DNA of 52,508 nt from Acidaminococcus sp050873445 (GTDB lineage: Bacteria; Bacillota; Negativicutes; Acidaminococcales; Acidaminococcaceae), in NCBI RefSeq assembly GCF_050873445.1, contig NZ_JBNMIU010000010.1, forward strand, positions 1 to 52,508, read 5' to 3'. Made by a program: the position numbers and the translations under genes. Shown in pieces: positions 26,779-35,498 of the stretch (position 1 is its first letter; each line of letters opens with the position of its first letter). A model generated the notes under the pieces. It was given only the letters and a program-made list of their open reading frames with translations, searched no databases and was not told the DNA's origin.

Positions 26779-28508
26779 CATATCTTCCACGCAAAATGGT
26801 CTGTGTGGAGCAATTCTTCTGCTTTTTCGCTGAGGGGCTTGCCCAGAAATTCTTTGTAAAGCCGCTGGACCTGGGGATTCTCATGGGAATACCGCAGTTT
26901 GTTCTGCTGGTCCAGACTGTGGAGCTGTTCGCCCCGTACTTCCTGGAAGTCTTCGTCGTCCCGGGGGACGGGCTGGCCTCCACCGCCGGCACAACCACCG
27001 GGACAGGCCATGACCTCTACGAAATCGTAGTGGACATGCTTTTTCTTCAGGGCCTGCATCAGCTTCCGGGTGTTGGACAGCCCGCTGACGGCGGCACATC
27101 GGATGGTCTTGTCGGCAATGGTGTATGTGGCCTGGCGCAGGGCCGGGCCGGTACGGATGTCCTTGAACATGTCCGGATCCGGGTTGCGGCCGGTGAGCTG
27201 GGCATAGGCTGTCCGCAGGGCGGCTTCCATGACCCCGCCGGTGGTGCCAAAAATGGTGCCGGCGCCGGTGAAGGTCCCCATGGGGTCATCCAGGGGTTCA
27301 TCGGGCAGCCGGGCGGGATCCAGCCGGTCGGCCCGCAGCATCCGGATCAGCTCCCGGGTGGTCAGTACCAGGTCCACATCGGGCCCGTGGACGGTGCTCA
27401 TGGTGGGCAGGGCACATTCGGCCTTCTTGGCCAGACAGGGCATGATGGACACACAGTACAGCTTTTCCGGGGGTACGCCCAGCTGTTGAGCCAGCCAGGT
27501 CTTGGCAATGGCTCCGAACATCTGCTGGGGAGATTTGGCGGTGGACAGGTGACCGGTAAGCTCCGGATACTGGCCTTTCAGGAACCGCACCCAGCCCGGG
27601 CAGCAGCTGGTGAACATGGGATACTCCTTCGTTTCGCCGTTGCTGAATCGTTCTAGGAATTCACTGGCTTCCTCCATGATGGTCAGATCCGCCGCAAAGG
27701 TGGTGTCGTATACATGGTCGAAGCCCAGACGGCGCAGGGCCGCTGCCAGCTTGCCGATAGTGGCTGCCTCCCGGGGCAGACCGAAACATTCATACCAGGC
27801 TGTCCGTACCGCCGGAGCTACCTGCACGATGGTCACTTTGTCCGGATTGGCCAGGGCCTCATAGAGCTTGTCTGTATCGTCCCGTTCCCGCAGGCCCGCC
27901 ACCGGGCAATGAAGGATGCACTGTCCGCACAGGGTGCAGTCGGAATCTTTGATGACCCGGTTATTGGATACATCGATGGTGGTACGGCTGCCGGTGCCGG
28001 CCACATCCCAGATATGCATATCCTGGATCTTGCTGCACACCTGGATGCAGCGCATGCATTTGATACATTTGTTGTAATCGTGGAACAGGGGGAATGTGGT
28101 GGTCCAGGCCCGGCGCAGGCCTTTGGGCAGCTGTTCCTGATAAGGATTGTCGTGGATGCCCAGACCGTTGGCGATGTCCTGCAGCCGGCAGTTCCCGCTG
28201 CGTACACAGGTGGCGCACCGGCAGTCATGCTGAGACAGGATCAGTTCTACGTTGATTTTCCGGGTCTGCCGGGCCCGGGGTGAATTGGTGTGGACCACCA
28301 TGCCCTCCCGTACAGGGCTGTTGCAGGCAGTGACCATGGCGTGTTCGCCTTCCACTTCCACACAGCATACCCGGCAGGCGGCAATTTCGTTCAGCCCTTT
28401 CAGATAGCACAGGTGGGGGATCACGATGTGGGCCTGGCGGGCGGCTTCCATAATGGTGGTGCCTTCCGGCACCTGGATTTTTTGGTTGTCGATGGTGCAG
28501 GTTACCAT
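26778..28508 (-). CDS. hydA: [FeFe] hydrogenase catalytic subunit (M3 type)
   Basis: 576 residues, ATG 28508, overlapping the upstream gene by 7 bp. Cluster sites are all visible: [2Fe-2S] Cys34, 45, 48, 62; His-ligated cluster H94/C98/C101/C107; two ferredoxin clusters C148-151-154-201 and C158-191-194-197; H-cluster motifs TSCCPGW (300-306), MPCLAKKAE (357-364) and EVMACPGGCAGGGGQP (about 498-513). The short C-terminal tail completes a full-length M3 hydrogenase. It reduces protons to hydrogen, or the reverse, in the cytoplasm. The partner encoded upstream is a GltD-like flavoprotein rather than the HydB/HydC pair of bifurcating enzymes, which resembles the group often called A2. No hydEFG maturases are in the window. 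Confidence 0.95.
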   Translation of the reverse strand: MVTCTIDNQKIQVPEGTTIMEAARQAHIVIPHLCYLKGLNEIAACRVCCVEVEGEHAMVTACNSPVREGMVVHTNSPRARQTRKINVELILSQHDCRCATCVRSGNCRLQDIANGLGIHDNPYQEQLPKGLRRAWTTTFPLFHDYNKCIKCMRCIQVCSKIQDMHIWDVAGTGSRTTIDVSNNRVIKDSDCTLCGQCILHCPVAGLRERDDTDKLYEALANPDKVTIVQVAPAVRTAWYECFGLPREAATIGKLAAALRRLGFDHVYDTTFAADLTIMEEASEFLERFSNGETKEYPMFTSCCPGWVRFLKGQYPELTGHLSTAKSPQQMFGAIAKTWLAQQLGVPPEKLYCVSIMPCLAKKAECALPTMSTVHGPDVDLVLTTRELIRMLRADRLDPARLPDEPLDDPMGTFTGAGTIFGTTGGVMEAALRTAYAQLTGRNPDPDMFKDIRTGPALRQATYTIADKTIRCAAVSGLSNTRKLMQALKKKHVHYDFVEVMACPGGCAGGGGQPVPRDDEDFQEVRGEQLHSLDQQNKLRYSHENPQVQRLYKEFLGKPLSEKAEELLHTDHFAWKI

Positions 28509-30337
28509 TCCCGGTTCCTCCCTCCTTTGAAGCTGCCGTACCCGAAGTGGTCACAGCGCAGACAGCGGCTGGACTCCTGCAGGGCTTCTTCGGGAGTCAT
28601 GCCTTCGCTGACCAGCTGGAAATTGCCTTCGCAGTGGGGCGTGCAGTGCTGTTTCAGGTTCACTCGGCCGCAGGGCGGCGTGTTGGTGAAGTGAGCAGGC
28701 GGGATGTCCACCTGGCAGGTGATGCGGTGGTGGAAGCCCAGGAAGGAATCGATGTTGTCCGCAGCCACTTTGCCTGCTGCCACGGCTTTGATTACAGTAG
28801 CCGGACCGGACACCGCATCTCCGCCGGCGAAAATGTTGCCCAGGCCGGGCACGCTGCTGGAAAGGTCCGCCTGAATGGTGCCCCGTTTGGTGGTGACGCC
28901 GATGGCTTCAAAAGGCTCCGTGACGATGGCCTGGCCGATGGCGATGATCAGGCAGTCGCAGGGGAATCGGCGTTCCGGCAGGTCGGCCTTGATGGGACTG
29001 GGTCTGCCCTTGTGGTCGTAGAGACCGATGTGCTGGGGCTGGGTGATGAGCGCCGCCACGTGGCCGGCCTTATCCACTTCGATGCGGGAAGGGGCCTCCA
29101 GGGTGACAATTTCACACCCTTCCGCCATGGCTGCCTCTATCTCTTCCGGCAGGGCCGTCATGTCTTCCTGACGCCGGCGGTAGATGCACTGCACTGAGGC
29201 GGCACCCAGTCGTTTGGCTGTCCGGGTGGCATCCATGGAAACGTTGCCGCCGCCGATGATGCAGACCCGCTTGCCTGTCAGGTCGGGGATGTGCCCTTCG
29301 CCGATGTCCCGCAGCAGCCGCACGGCACTGTAGACTCCGGGGGCATCTTCATGTTCCAGGTGGAGTTTCTTGTCACTGTGGGCTCCGATGGCGATGTACA
29401 CGGCATCGTACTGCTTCTGCAGATCGGCTACCGGCAGATCCTTCCCTACAGATACGTCTGTATGGATCTGGATGCCCGTGCTCAGGATGTAGTCCAGGTC
29501 CCGGTCCAGTACATCCAGGGGCAGACGGTAGTCAGGGATGCCGTAGCGCAGCATGCCGCCCAGCTTGGGACGCTGTTCGTATACAGTGACGGCATGGCCC
29601 ATGAGGGACAGGTAGTAGGCCGCTGTCAGTCCGCCTGGACCACCGCCGATCACCGCTACGGTCTTGCCCGTAGCCGGTGCCGGATCCGGTGCCTTTGCCC
29701 GTTTGGAATGATCTACGGCGAACCGCTTCAGACCGCAGATGTTCACCGGGGCATCTACCATCATCCGGCGGCAATGGTGCTCGCAGGGATGCTCACAGAC
29801 ATAGGCGCAGGCTGAAGGAAAAGGATTGTCCTTGCGGATCAGGGCCATGGCGTCATCGTAGTGGCTTTCCCGGATCAGAGCGATGTAGCCCGGTACGTCC
29901 ACATGGGCCGGGCACACGGACACGCAGGGAACCGGGTGGCTCAGCTCGCAGATGCAGCGGCCGGTGAGGATGTGTTCCTCATAGTCTTCCCGGAAGCCAC
30001 GGACCCCTTTCAGCACCATGTAGGCGGCTTCATAGCCGATGGCACAGTCCGATGAATCGGCGATCACCTGGGCTGTCCGTTCGATCAGGTCGATGGTGTC
30101 CAGCGTGGCCGTGCGGTCCAGGACGCTTTCGATAAGCACCGCCAGCTGGCCCAGCCCTACCCGGCAGGGCACACATTTGCCGCAACTCTGGGCGTGGCAG
30201 AAACGCAGGAAGTTCAGGGCCATATCCACCGGACACAGACCTGGTGAACTGGCACTGATCCTGCGGTGCATATCCTGGTATAAGCCGTTCAGGACAGTCT
30301 GGGCCCTGCCCGGCGTTTCGATTTGTAAGCGACTCAC
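28502..30337 (-). CDS. NuoF-cluster/GltD-like FAD oxidoreductase fusion
   Basis: 611 residues, GTG start at 30337 behind GAGGGGGAG; the nearby ATG is out of frame and stops at once. Residues about 40-100 hold the C-terminal [4Fe-4S] module of NuoF (CHAQSCGKCVPCR with the fourth Cys near 98) but the FMN-binding core of NuoF is absent. From about 125 the protein is GltD-like: eight cysteines in CELSHPVPCVSVCP and YVCEHPCEHHC bind two [4Fe-4S] clusters, GGGPGGLTAA (231-240) binds FAD and a second Rossmann motif GGGNVSMDATR binds NAD(P)H. It probably passes electrons between NAD(P)H and HydA. C-terminal CLRCDHFG may bind another metal. Electron partner and bifurcation are not decided by the sequence. 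Confidence 0.85.
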   Translation of the reverse strand: MSRLQIETPGRAQTVLNGLYQDMHRRISASSPGLCPVDMALNFLRFCHAQSCGKCVPCRVGLGQLAVLIESVLDRTATLDTIDLIERTAQVIADSSDCAIGYEAAYMVLKGVRGFREDYEEHILTGRCICELSHPVPCVSVCPAHVDVPGYIALIRESHYDDAMALIRKDNPFPSACAYVCEHPCEHHCRRMMVDAPVNICGLKRFAVDHSKRAKAPDPAPATGKTVAVIGGGPGGLTAAYYLSLMGHAVTVYEQRPKLGGMLRYGIPDYRLPLDVLDRDLDYILSTGIQIHTDVSVGKDLPVADLQKQYDAVYIAIGAHSDKKLHLEHEDAPGVYSAVRLLRDIGEGHIPDLTGKRVCIIGGGNVSMDATRTAKRLGAASVQCIYRRRQEDMTALPEEIEAAMAEGCEIVTLEAPSRIEVDKAGHVAALITQPQHIGLYDHKGRPSPIKADLPERRFPCDCLIIAIGQAIVTEPFEAIGVTTKRGTIQADLSSSVPGLGNIFAGGDAVSGPATVIKAVAAGKVAADNIDSFLGFHHRITCQVDIPPAHFTNTPPCGRVNLKQHCTPHCEGNFQLVSEGMTPEEALQESSRCLRCDHFGYGSFKGGRNREW

Positions 30338-30505
30338 AGCATTCTCCCCCTCTTATGGAACCAAATCCACAGGAACATATGAAAAATAAACAGAACTATT
30401 TCTATTTTACCTTTTACGGGGGAAATGTGTCAATCAACGGGACGGAAAAATCTGATAAATTTTGGAATCATCTGGCATACCGCATCGTTAATAAGAAAAT
30501 AAAAT

Positions 30506-30523
30506 TCCTACAGATAAGTAGGA
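30506..30523. promoter_or_regulatory. candidate Rrf2 operator
   Basis: TCCTAC (30506-30511) and GTAGGA (30518-30523) form a 6-bp dyad with a 6-bp spacer, in the 256-bp gap between the hydrogenase operon and the divergent rrf2 gene, upstream of the rrf2 -10 TACAAT (30554-30559). It may serve both directions. Confidence 0.45.
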
Positions 30524-30593
30524 TTTACCCTTCCTTTTTTCTATAAGCTATAGTACAATTATAGGAAATGAAATCTGTGCGAGGAGGAAATCC

Positions 30594-31013
30594 ATGAAAA
30601 TCTCTACCAAAGGACGGTACGCACTGCGGCTGATGATCGACCTGGCCATAAACGGGACCGAATCCTTTGTACCTATCAAAAGCGTGTCACAACGACAGGA
30701 AATATCGGAAAAATATCTGGAACAGATCATTACCCAGCTCTCCCGCGCCAAACTGGTGAAAAGCGCAAGAGGAGCCCAGGGGGGCTATAAACTGGTACGG
30801 GATCCCAAAGATTACACCGCAGGGGAGATCCTTCGGGCTGTAGAAGGGTCTCTGGCACCCGTGGCCTGTCTGGAACCGGGCCATGCCATCTGCAACAGAG
30901 CGGCCCACTGCGTGACCCTGGATTTGTGGAAGGAAATCCAGGACGCCATCGATAACATCGTGGACAATACTACTTTGGCCGATCTGGTGGAAAAACAGAA
31001 AGAGAAAATGTAA
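30594..31013 (+). CDS. Rrf2-family regulator, probable Fe-S sensor
   Basis: 139 residues, ATG 30594 behind GAGGAGG. The N-terminus MKISTKGRYALRLMIDLA and the winged helix (SEKYLEQIITQLSRAKLVKSARGAQGGYKL) are those of IscR/CymR-type Rrf2 proteins. Three cysteines in CLEPGHAICNRAAHC (spacing Cx7Cx5C, residues about 92-106) match the [2Fe-2S]-binding loop of IscR-like members. There is no isc/suf gene next to it; the divergent neighbour is the hydrogenase operon, which it may regulate in response to Fe-S status or redox state. A terminator closes it as a single-gene unit. Confidence 0.9.
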   Translation: MKISTKGRYALRLMIDLAINGTESFVPIKSVSQRQEISEKYLEQIITQLSRAKLVKSARGAQGGYKLVRDPKDYTAGEILRAVEGSLAPVACLEPGHAICNRAAHCVTLDLWKEIQDAIDNIVDNTTLADLVEKQKEKM

Positions 31014-31016
31014 AGG

Positions 31017-31050
31017 AATACCCCCGAGTCGTAGTTTCGGGGGTATTTGT
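31017..31050 (+). terminator. rho-independent terminator after rrf2
   Basis: Stem AATACCCCCGA (31017-31027) / TCGGGGGTATT (31037-31047) with a short T tract. Confidence 0.75.
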
Positions 31051-31206
31051 GCAAGTATATCCTTTTTTCTTTTGGTTTACTCATTCTAAGGCTGAAAGGG
31101 CTTGAAAGGCAACTTGCGGAATTTTGTTTCAGAGCTTCTTGCTAAGGATGTTTATTCTGGTAAAATAAGAGAAATGAATGGGCACCAACCAAAAGGAGAC
31201 TGTGTG

Positions 31207-32046
31207 ATGTTTGAGAAACTGAAAAAACTGCGAAAGAAGAATAAAAAGGTCATGGCTATCCTGCCCCTGACCGATGTAATCAGTGCTACCAGTGAAGGGA
31301 CAGTGCGAAAGGAAGGGGGTTCCCAGGAAATCCTGGATTTTCTCTATGACTTGCTGGACAGGAACGAGCGTGTGGACGGACTCCTGTTGCGCATGGATAC
31401 GCCGGGCGGGGCCGCAGGCGCTTCTGAGGAAATCGCGGAACTAGTGGCACGGGTCAAGCTGGAACGGCAGATTCCGGTGGTGGTGTCCATTGCGGACATC
31501 TGTTGCAGCGGCGGTTATATGATTGCCTGTTGTGCCGATGAAATCTTTGCCAATAAGGGCAGCATGACCGGTTCCATCGGCTGTATTCTGCAGCTTCCCA
31601 ATTATCAGCGTCTGGCAGAAAAAGCAGGTGTCACTACGATTACCATCAAAGCCGGAAAAATGAAGGATATCGGGAATCCCATGCGGCCGATGACAGAAGA
31701 AGAGCGTGTATACCTGGAGGCGTTCGCTCAGGAAACCTATGAGGTGTTCAAGGCCCATGTGCTGGAGTACCGTCCCCAGATTAAGAATCAGGAAGAGATG
31801 TTTGACGGCCGCCCTGTGGGAGCAGTCCTGGCCAGGGAAAACGGGCTGATTGACAGCTTCGGTGGTTATTACGACGCCTATGACGCCCTGCTGCATAAAA
31901 TGGGCGAGGAGGATGACCACAATGTGGAAATCAATGAACTGGTCAGCAAACCCGGACTTCTGCGTCGTCTTTTGAAGAGTGAACTGGGACTGTCCCCGCA
32001 GAACCTTCTGCAGCAGCTTTTAAAACCGTTTCTGCAGCGATGCTAA
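31207..32046 (+). CDS. S49-family (SppA-like) serine peptidase
   Basis: 279 residues, ATG 31207 behind AAAAGGAG; an upstream ATG at 31102 has no site. The catalytic Ser is in ADICCSGGYMIACCADE near residue 103, and the general-base Lys in TIKAGKMKDIGNPMRPMT near 155 matches bacterial SppA. There is one peptidase domain, as in short SppA forms, and no signal peptide or membrane helix is visible (the basic KKLRKKNKK stretch precedes the domain), unlike SppA signal-peptide peptidases. It may act on cytoplasmic substrates or be peripherally attached. It is a single gene. Confidence 0.85.
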   Translation: MFEKLKKLRKKNKKVMAILPLTDVISATSEGTVRKEGGSQEILDFLYDLLDRNERVDGLLLRMDTPGGAAGASEEIAELVARVKLERQIPVVVSIADICCSGGYMIACCADEIFANKGSMTGSIGCILQLPNYQRLAEKAGVTTITIKAGKMKDIGNPMRPMTEEERVYLEAFAQETYEVFKAHVLEYRPQIKNQEEMFDGRPVGAVLARENGLIDSFGGYYDAYDALLHKMGEEDDHNVEINELVSKPGLLRRLLKSELGLSPQNLLQQLLKPFLQRC

Positions 32047-32419
32047 AAAGACAAAATAAGGCAGTGCATATCTTTTCTGAAGCTGGTGTTCGCCTTCTTT
32101 TCGCTTGACTACACTGCTGTTATCTGGCATATTGCTGCCCAAGAAATCACCAGTACGGTATTCCGGTAAGGATAGTGATAGCCGATTCCCGGTATACCAG
32201 CTGGTGCTTTTTCATCTATGCACTGCCATGCCATGTACAGCCGTTTGATGCGCTGTGCTGATTTGTGGAAAGTTGGCAAAACGATATAAAAGAAACGATT
32301 CAAGAGTGCAAGAAGCAATTTGAAATGAATAAATTTAAAGGTATAGATTGGTAATAACGTGAATCCCCTGTTCTGGGAAAGATAAGTACGGTAATAAGTA
32401 CGGTTTTTTCCGTTTTTCC
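32047..32419. other. gene-poor stretch with a coding remnant
   Basis: No intact gene. At 32262-32354 one frame reads the C-terminal-looking peptide IKETIQECKKQFEMNKFKGI and then a stop, with no start or ribosome site; a minus-strand frame (32109-32429) is low-complexity and unsupported. A direct repeat TAAGTACGG occurs twice at about 32383-32405. It is probably debris from earlier insertions next to a tRNA integration hot spot. Confidence 0.35.
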
Positions 32420-32448
32420 TTGCGCACATTTCGGAGAAGCGCTATAAT
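32420..32448 (+). promoter_or_regulatory. promoter of tRNA-Ala(CGC)
   Basis: TTGCGC at 32420-32425 and TATAAT at 32443-32448, spacing 17 bp, with the tRNA starting 11 bp after the -10. The -35 sits inside TTGCGCACATT, close to the integrase arm-site motif found on both sides of the element. Confidence 0.85.
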
Positions 32449-32458
32449 ACTACGTATT

Positions 32459-32534
32459 GGGGCATTAGCTCAGCTGGGAGAGCGCAAGGTTCGCAATCTT
32501 GAGGTCAGGGGTTCGATCCCCCTATGCTCCACCA
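32459..32534 (+). tRNA. tRNA-Ala (anticodon CGC), integration site
   Basis: 76-nt cloverleaf with encoded CCA: acceptor GGGGCAT/ATGCTCC with the G3:U70 alanine identity pair, D arm GCTC..GAGC, anticodon loop TTCGCAA reading GCG, T arm GTTCGATCC. Its last 18 bases (32517-32534) are duplicated exactly at 41478-41495 and form attL, so the tRNA stays functional after integration. Confidence 0.97.
32517..32534 (+). repeat. attL core (tRNA 3' end)
   Basis: TCCCCCTATGCTCCACCA, an 18-bp direct repeat identical to 41478-41495, marks the left junction of the element. Confidence 0.92.
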
Positions 32535-32546
32535 GTTGCCTGTAGC

Positions 32547-32643
32547 GAAACGGCCAGTATTTCAAAGTGTTTCAAACCTAGTAACCGTGCGGGTTTGAGG
32601 GTTTAGAAAGCACTTTGAAGTATTTCAAGCCGTTTCTTTTTTT
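32547..32643 (+). terminator. element-supplied replacement terminator for the tRNA
   Basis: A long hairpin: GAAACGGC (32547-32554) pairs with GCCGTTTC (32629-32636), with inner TTCAAAGTG (32561-32569) / CACTTTGAA (32611-32619), and seven T follow at 32637-32643. It starts 13 bp past the tRNA and would end tRNA transcription, which would otherwise read antisense into int. Confidence 0.75.
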
Positions 32644-32650
32644 ATGCCTG

Positions 32651-32821
32651 TTTTGCGCACTTTTTGCGCACTTTTGCCAAACTGGCCAGTCAGCATTTTG
32701 CGCACTTTTTTGAAGTCTGTAGAGCCGCACCCGTTCTAGGGTTGCGGCCTTTTTTTGCGCATTTTTTGACAGCGTGAAACGGCTTTTAACAGCTAATTTT
32801 TGCGCACTTTTGCGCACTTTT
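32651..32821 (+). repeat. cluster of arm-type integrase sites at attL
   Basis: Five copies of TTTTGCGCACTTTT-like sequence, at about 32651-32664, 32661-32675, 32696-32711, 32797-32810 and 32808-32821, and a TTTTGCGCATTTTT variant near 32753-32767, all in the same orientation and some tandem. Two more lie at the attR end (41417-41437). They are most likely the DNA arm sites bound by the integrase N-terminal domain. Confidence 0.7.
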
Positions 32822-34014
32822 CACAGTGTAATCTTTTCCAGGCAAGAATCTAATTGATCCTTCATTTCTTGCGTTACGTGGGTATAGACCGACAGCGTTA
32901 CTTTAGGATCGCTATGGCCTACTCTCTGCATTATGGCTTTCACAGGAACCCCCATGGCGGCCAACATGGAAATGTGGGTGTGCCGGAATATATGGGAACT
33001 GATACGTTTCCCCGGAATGTGGATTTCCCGTAACAGGCGGTTTATATAGTGCCGGTCTAATGGGTATCCCGTATCCGTGGTGAATATATAGCCCCTGTCC
33101 TTATAGTTTGTGCAAAGACTGTTTCCCGATTTCCCCCACCGTGCAAGGCGTTTGTTGTCGGTAATGAACCATTCCAGAATCTGCACGGCCCGCAAACTCA
33201 AATCAATGGTACGGTATGAAGTTCTGGTTTTGGGTGTTCCCCGTTGGATCTCTTCACCGTTTTTGACGTTGCCGACAATCGTACCAGTAACCGACAGTTC
33301 CCGTTTATCCAGATCAAGATCCTGTCGGCGTAAGGCCAACAGTTCCCCACACCGTAGGCCGGTCAAGGAAATAAATTCCATGGCCAGGCCAACACGAAAG
33401 TTTTTCTCTTTCAGTTGATCCAGACAATTTTTCAATTCGTCCCGATCCAGGAACTTATCATTGCTTTTTTCCAGTTCGGCGGCTGTGGCGGCACGGCGTT
33501 TCAGTGTGATTTCTTCAAAGTCGCTTATATTCTGGATATAGCCGGCCTTTTTGGCGTACCGCATAGCGGCTTTCACGGTGATCTGTAGCGACTTGCAATA
33601 GTTGAAAGACAGCTTATCCAGGTAGTAGTAACGGAACAGTAATTTTTCCGCTACCGGGGCCGTGAAGTCTTTGAACAGGATATGTTGCGGCAAGCCGGCC
33701 AGGATCTTTCGAATGTATAAATCATGGTTGACGTGGGTATTTGGTTTGACCCGCATATCCGTGATTTCTTGCCATTCCCTTAATACCGTTTCAAGCCTCA
33801 ATGCCTGGATACGGGCGGCCTGTTCCGTTTGGCCGTTATCCTGCATTTTCTCGAACTTATCCCGCAACAGTTGGGCCGCCACTTTTTGGGTGTGGGCGTT
33901 GCGGCTGTTCAGCGTGACAGACAGAGAAATATATTTCCCTGTACTTTCATCCTGGAAGCGTTCCCGGTATAGATACCTGGTTCCCTTGCCATTCTCTTTT
34001 TTGGTAATCCACAT
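32821..34014 (-). CDS. int: tyrosine-recombinase integrase
   Basis: 397 residues, ATG at 34014 behind GAGAAGGA. The N-terminus (about 1-60) is the AP2-like/arm-binding integrase domain, then a SAM-like core-binding domain (about 65-165), and the catalytic domain follows: Arg in TGLRCGELLALR near 225, HxxR in SSHIFRHTHISML near 340, VGHSDPKVTLSVYTHV with the nucleophilic Tyr near 375. It inserts and excises the island at tRNA-Ala(CGC). It is transcribed toward the tRNA, and its stop is 2 bp inside the arm-site cluster at 32651-32821. Expression probably depends on the leftward promoter shared with the repressor. Confidence 0.95.
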   Translation of the reverse strand: MWITKKENGKGTRYLYRERFQDESTGKYISLSVTLNSRNAHTQKVAAQLLRDKFEKMQDNGQTEQAARIQALRLETVLREWQEITDMRVKPNTHVNHDLYIRKILAGLPQHILFKDFTAPVAEKLLFRYYYLDKLSFNYCKSLQITVKAAMRYAKKAGYIQNISDFEEITLKRRAATAAELEKSNDKFLDRDELKNCLDQLKEKNFRVGLAMEFISLTGLRCGELLALRRQDLDLDKRELSVTGTIVGNVKNGEEIQRGTPKTRTSYRTIDLSLRAVQILEWFITDNKRLARWGKSGNSLCTNYKDRGYIFTTDTGYPLDRHYINRLLREIHIPGKRISSHIFRHTHISMLAAMGVPVKAIMQRVGHSDPKVTLSVYTHVTQEMKDQLDSCLEKITL

Positions 34015-34043
34015 AATTTTCCTTCTCTCCCGTTGCTCATTGT

Positions 34044-34077
34044 GCCCCTGCATAGATCCATAGAGTTGGGAGAAAGG
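34044..34077 (+). repeat. 34-bp direct repeat flanking the switch, copy 1
   Basis: 34 bp from 34044 to 34077 match 35070-35103 at 32 of 34 positions in the same orientation (two adjacent mismatches after GCCCCTGCA). This copy lies between the repressor and int. Confidence 0.85.
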
Positions 34078-34081
34078 CAGA

Positions 34082-34672
34082 TCATTTATTAGGATTAAAC
34101 AAGATACTGTAGCCTAATGAATAATCAATAGGTAGTGCGTTTGGATATTTTTTATTGATTTTGCAAATAATCATATTTGAAATATTACGGGCAAAGTCAC
34201 CCTGTAAATCATCGGGTAAGTAAGGGAACATAACCCCATTTTCATCAAATCGTAAATCAATTTCAGTATCGCAAAATCTCTCATCATCATCAGTATTACA
34301 AGCCAAACTAAACGAAACACGACCAATAGAGGCAATAGAAGATTTAAACCTTATTTCACCAGTACAAAAGGCCGGATAACAATCTTGTAATTGTAATGGT
34401 ATATGATTGGGCTTGCCGTCCTTTGGTAATTGTTTTTCGTCAATATCGGTAATTTCGAGTGTATCAATCTCGACATCATAAAAATAAAGTAAATCTTCAA
34501 TACTACAACGGAAATAGGAACACAGTTTATTAATGGTATCAAAGTTCATTCCTTTACTGGTTCCATAATATAAGGCTGTTAGTGTAGGCCTAGATATTTT
34601 TGTATCCTTGCATACATCGGCGATTTTGAGCCTTTTATTTGACATGAGGTGGTTCAATCTGACAAATATCAT
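34082..34672 (-). CDS. XRE-like repressor of the element
   Basis: 196 residues, ATG at 34672 behind AAAGGAAGG, leaving out an unlikely 38-residue upstream extension. Residues 1-65 form a helix-turn-helix (IADVCKDTKISRPTLTALYYG is the recognition region). The remaining 130 residues, about 65-196, contain beta-rich sequence (GEIRFKSSIASIGRVSFSLA) that I do not recognise and that is not a LexA-like peptidase domain, since no clear Ser-Lys dyad is present; it could be an effector- or protein-binding domain, as in SaPI Stl repressors that bind a phage protein. It is divergent from the Cro-like gene, with operator-like dyads between. Confidence 0.8.
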   Translation of the reverse strand: MIFVRLNHLMSNKRLKIADVCKDTKISRPTLTALYYGTSKGMNFDTINKLCSYFRCSIEDLLYFYDVEIDTLEITDIDEKQLPKDGKPNHIPLQLQDCYPAFCTGEIRFKSSIASIGRVSFSLACNTDDDERFCDTEIDLRFDENGVMFPYLPDDLQGDFARNISNMIICKINKKYPNALPIDYSLGYSILFNPNK

Positions 34673-34705
34673 TGCCGCACCTTCCTTTCTACAAACTTCT
34701 ACTAT

Positions 34706-34734
34706 AGTATAAACTATGCTTTCCATTTTTTCAA
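34706..34734 (-). promoter_or_regulatory. leftward promoter (repressor/int)
   Basis: On the minus strand TTGAAA (34729-34734) and TATACT (34706-34711) are spaced 17 bp. A GCTTTC..GAAAGC dyad (34719-34741) covers its -35 and spacer. Confidence 0.65.
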
Positions 34735-34741
34735 TGAAAGC

Positions 34742-34770
34742 TTGACAAATGAAAAGAGATTTTGTATGAT
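34742..34770 (+). promoter_or_regulatory. rightward promoter (Cro-like gene and replication genes)
   Basis: TTGACA (34742-34747) and TATGAT (34765-34770), spacing 17 bp, back-to-back with the leftward promoter. Confidence 0.7.
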
Positions 34771-34795
34771 GTTCTTGTGAAAACATAAAGCATAC

Positions 34796-34810
34796 TTTCC
34801 ATTTTGGAAA
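34796..34810. promoter_or_regulatory. operator dyad of the genetic switch
   Basis: TTTCCATTTTGGAAA is a perfect 6-bp dyad with a TTT centre, just downstream of the rightward -10. The same TTTCCATTTT core occurs at about 34721-34730 inside the leftward promoter. Confidence 0.65.
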
Positions 34811-34848
34811 CGACTTGATGTTTGGCCGATTGAAGGGGGGTGATCTGG

Positions 34849-35064
34849 ATGGACAGAAGTTTTACTGTTGAGATGGGCAAAGTCTATGAATTGGCCCAAA
34901 ACAAATTTTGGACGATTGCAGAATTAGGGCGCAAGGCACAAATTTCCCTTGCAACGATTTATGCACTAAAAGCCAAACGGCGTAAGGCTAGCACCTTAAC
35001 CGTGAAGAAACTGGCGGCCGCCCTGGATGTTTCCCCGACCGACATTGTAGAGAAGGACAACTAA
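34849..35064 (+). CDS. Cro-like XRE regulator
   Basis: 71 residues, ATG 34849 behind AAGGGGGGTG. Nearly the whole protein is an XRE helix-turn-helix (TIAELGRKAQISLATIYALKAK, then TLTVKKLAAALDVSPTDIV). It is the first gene on the rightward transcript, opposite the repressor, and so is in Cro position. The adjacent 34-bp repeat (35070-35103) starts 6 bp after its stop. Confidence 0.85.
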   Translation: MDRSFTVEMGKVYELAQNKFWTIAELGRKAQISLATIYALKAKRRKASTLTVKKLAAALDVSPTDIVEKDN

Positions 35065-35069
35065 TGGAA

Positions 35070-35103
35070 GCCCCTGCAAGGATCCATAGAGTTGGGAGAA
35101 AGG
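35070..35103 (+). repeat. 34-bp direct repeat flanking the switch, copy 2
   Basis: Matches 34044-34077 at 32 of 34 positions. The pair encloses exactly the repressor, the promoter region and the Cro-like gene. Confidence 0.85.
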
Positions 35104-35125
35104 AAACCCGAAAGGGGGTGAAAGT

Positions 35126-35365
35126 ATGTTGCATGAAGTGACCGTAAGGGTTGACGACTACGGGGAATTTTGGGTGCAGCCAAAACATTTGGTCAAACAG
35201 TACCAAATGACCCGGCCCACCATTTGGCGGCTGTTGAAGAAAATGCGGGCGTTGCCCCAATACAAGCTGTCTTTTCTGGATCTGTCCCCAAACTTGAAAC
35301 TGGTACGGGCGAAAGATTTTCTTGAATTTCTTCATGGTCAGAATCTGGCCTACATGAAGGAATGA
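35126..35365 (+). CDS. small helix-turn-helix (excisionase-like) protein
   Basis: 79 residues, ATG 35126 behind AAAGGGGGTG. The middle of the protein (YQMTRPTIWRLLKKMRALPQY, residues about 26-46) is a MerR/Xis-like winged helix; residues 47-79 have a hydrophobic KDFLEFLHGQNLAYM segment. By position and size it could be the excisionase or a small DNA-binding activator. No domain can be assigned with certainty. Confidence 0.55.
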   Translation: MLHEVTVRVDDYGEFWVQPKHLVKQYQMTRPTIWRLLKKMRALPQYKLSFLDLSPNLKLVRAKDFLEFLHGQNLAYMKE

Positions 35366-35498
35366 AGGCTTCCCAACACGATTACAGAAAATGAAAGGCC
35401 GCCCCTATAGAACTACATAGGAAGCGGCGGAAATTTTCCTGTAGCGCACCGGGAAGCGCACAGAGAAGCAGGAACAGTATTGGAAGGGGGTGAATTTG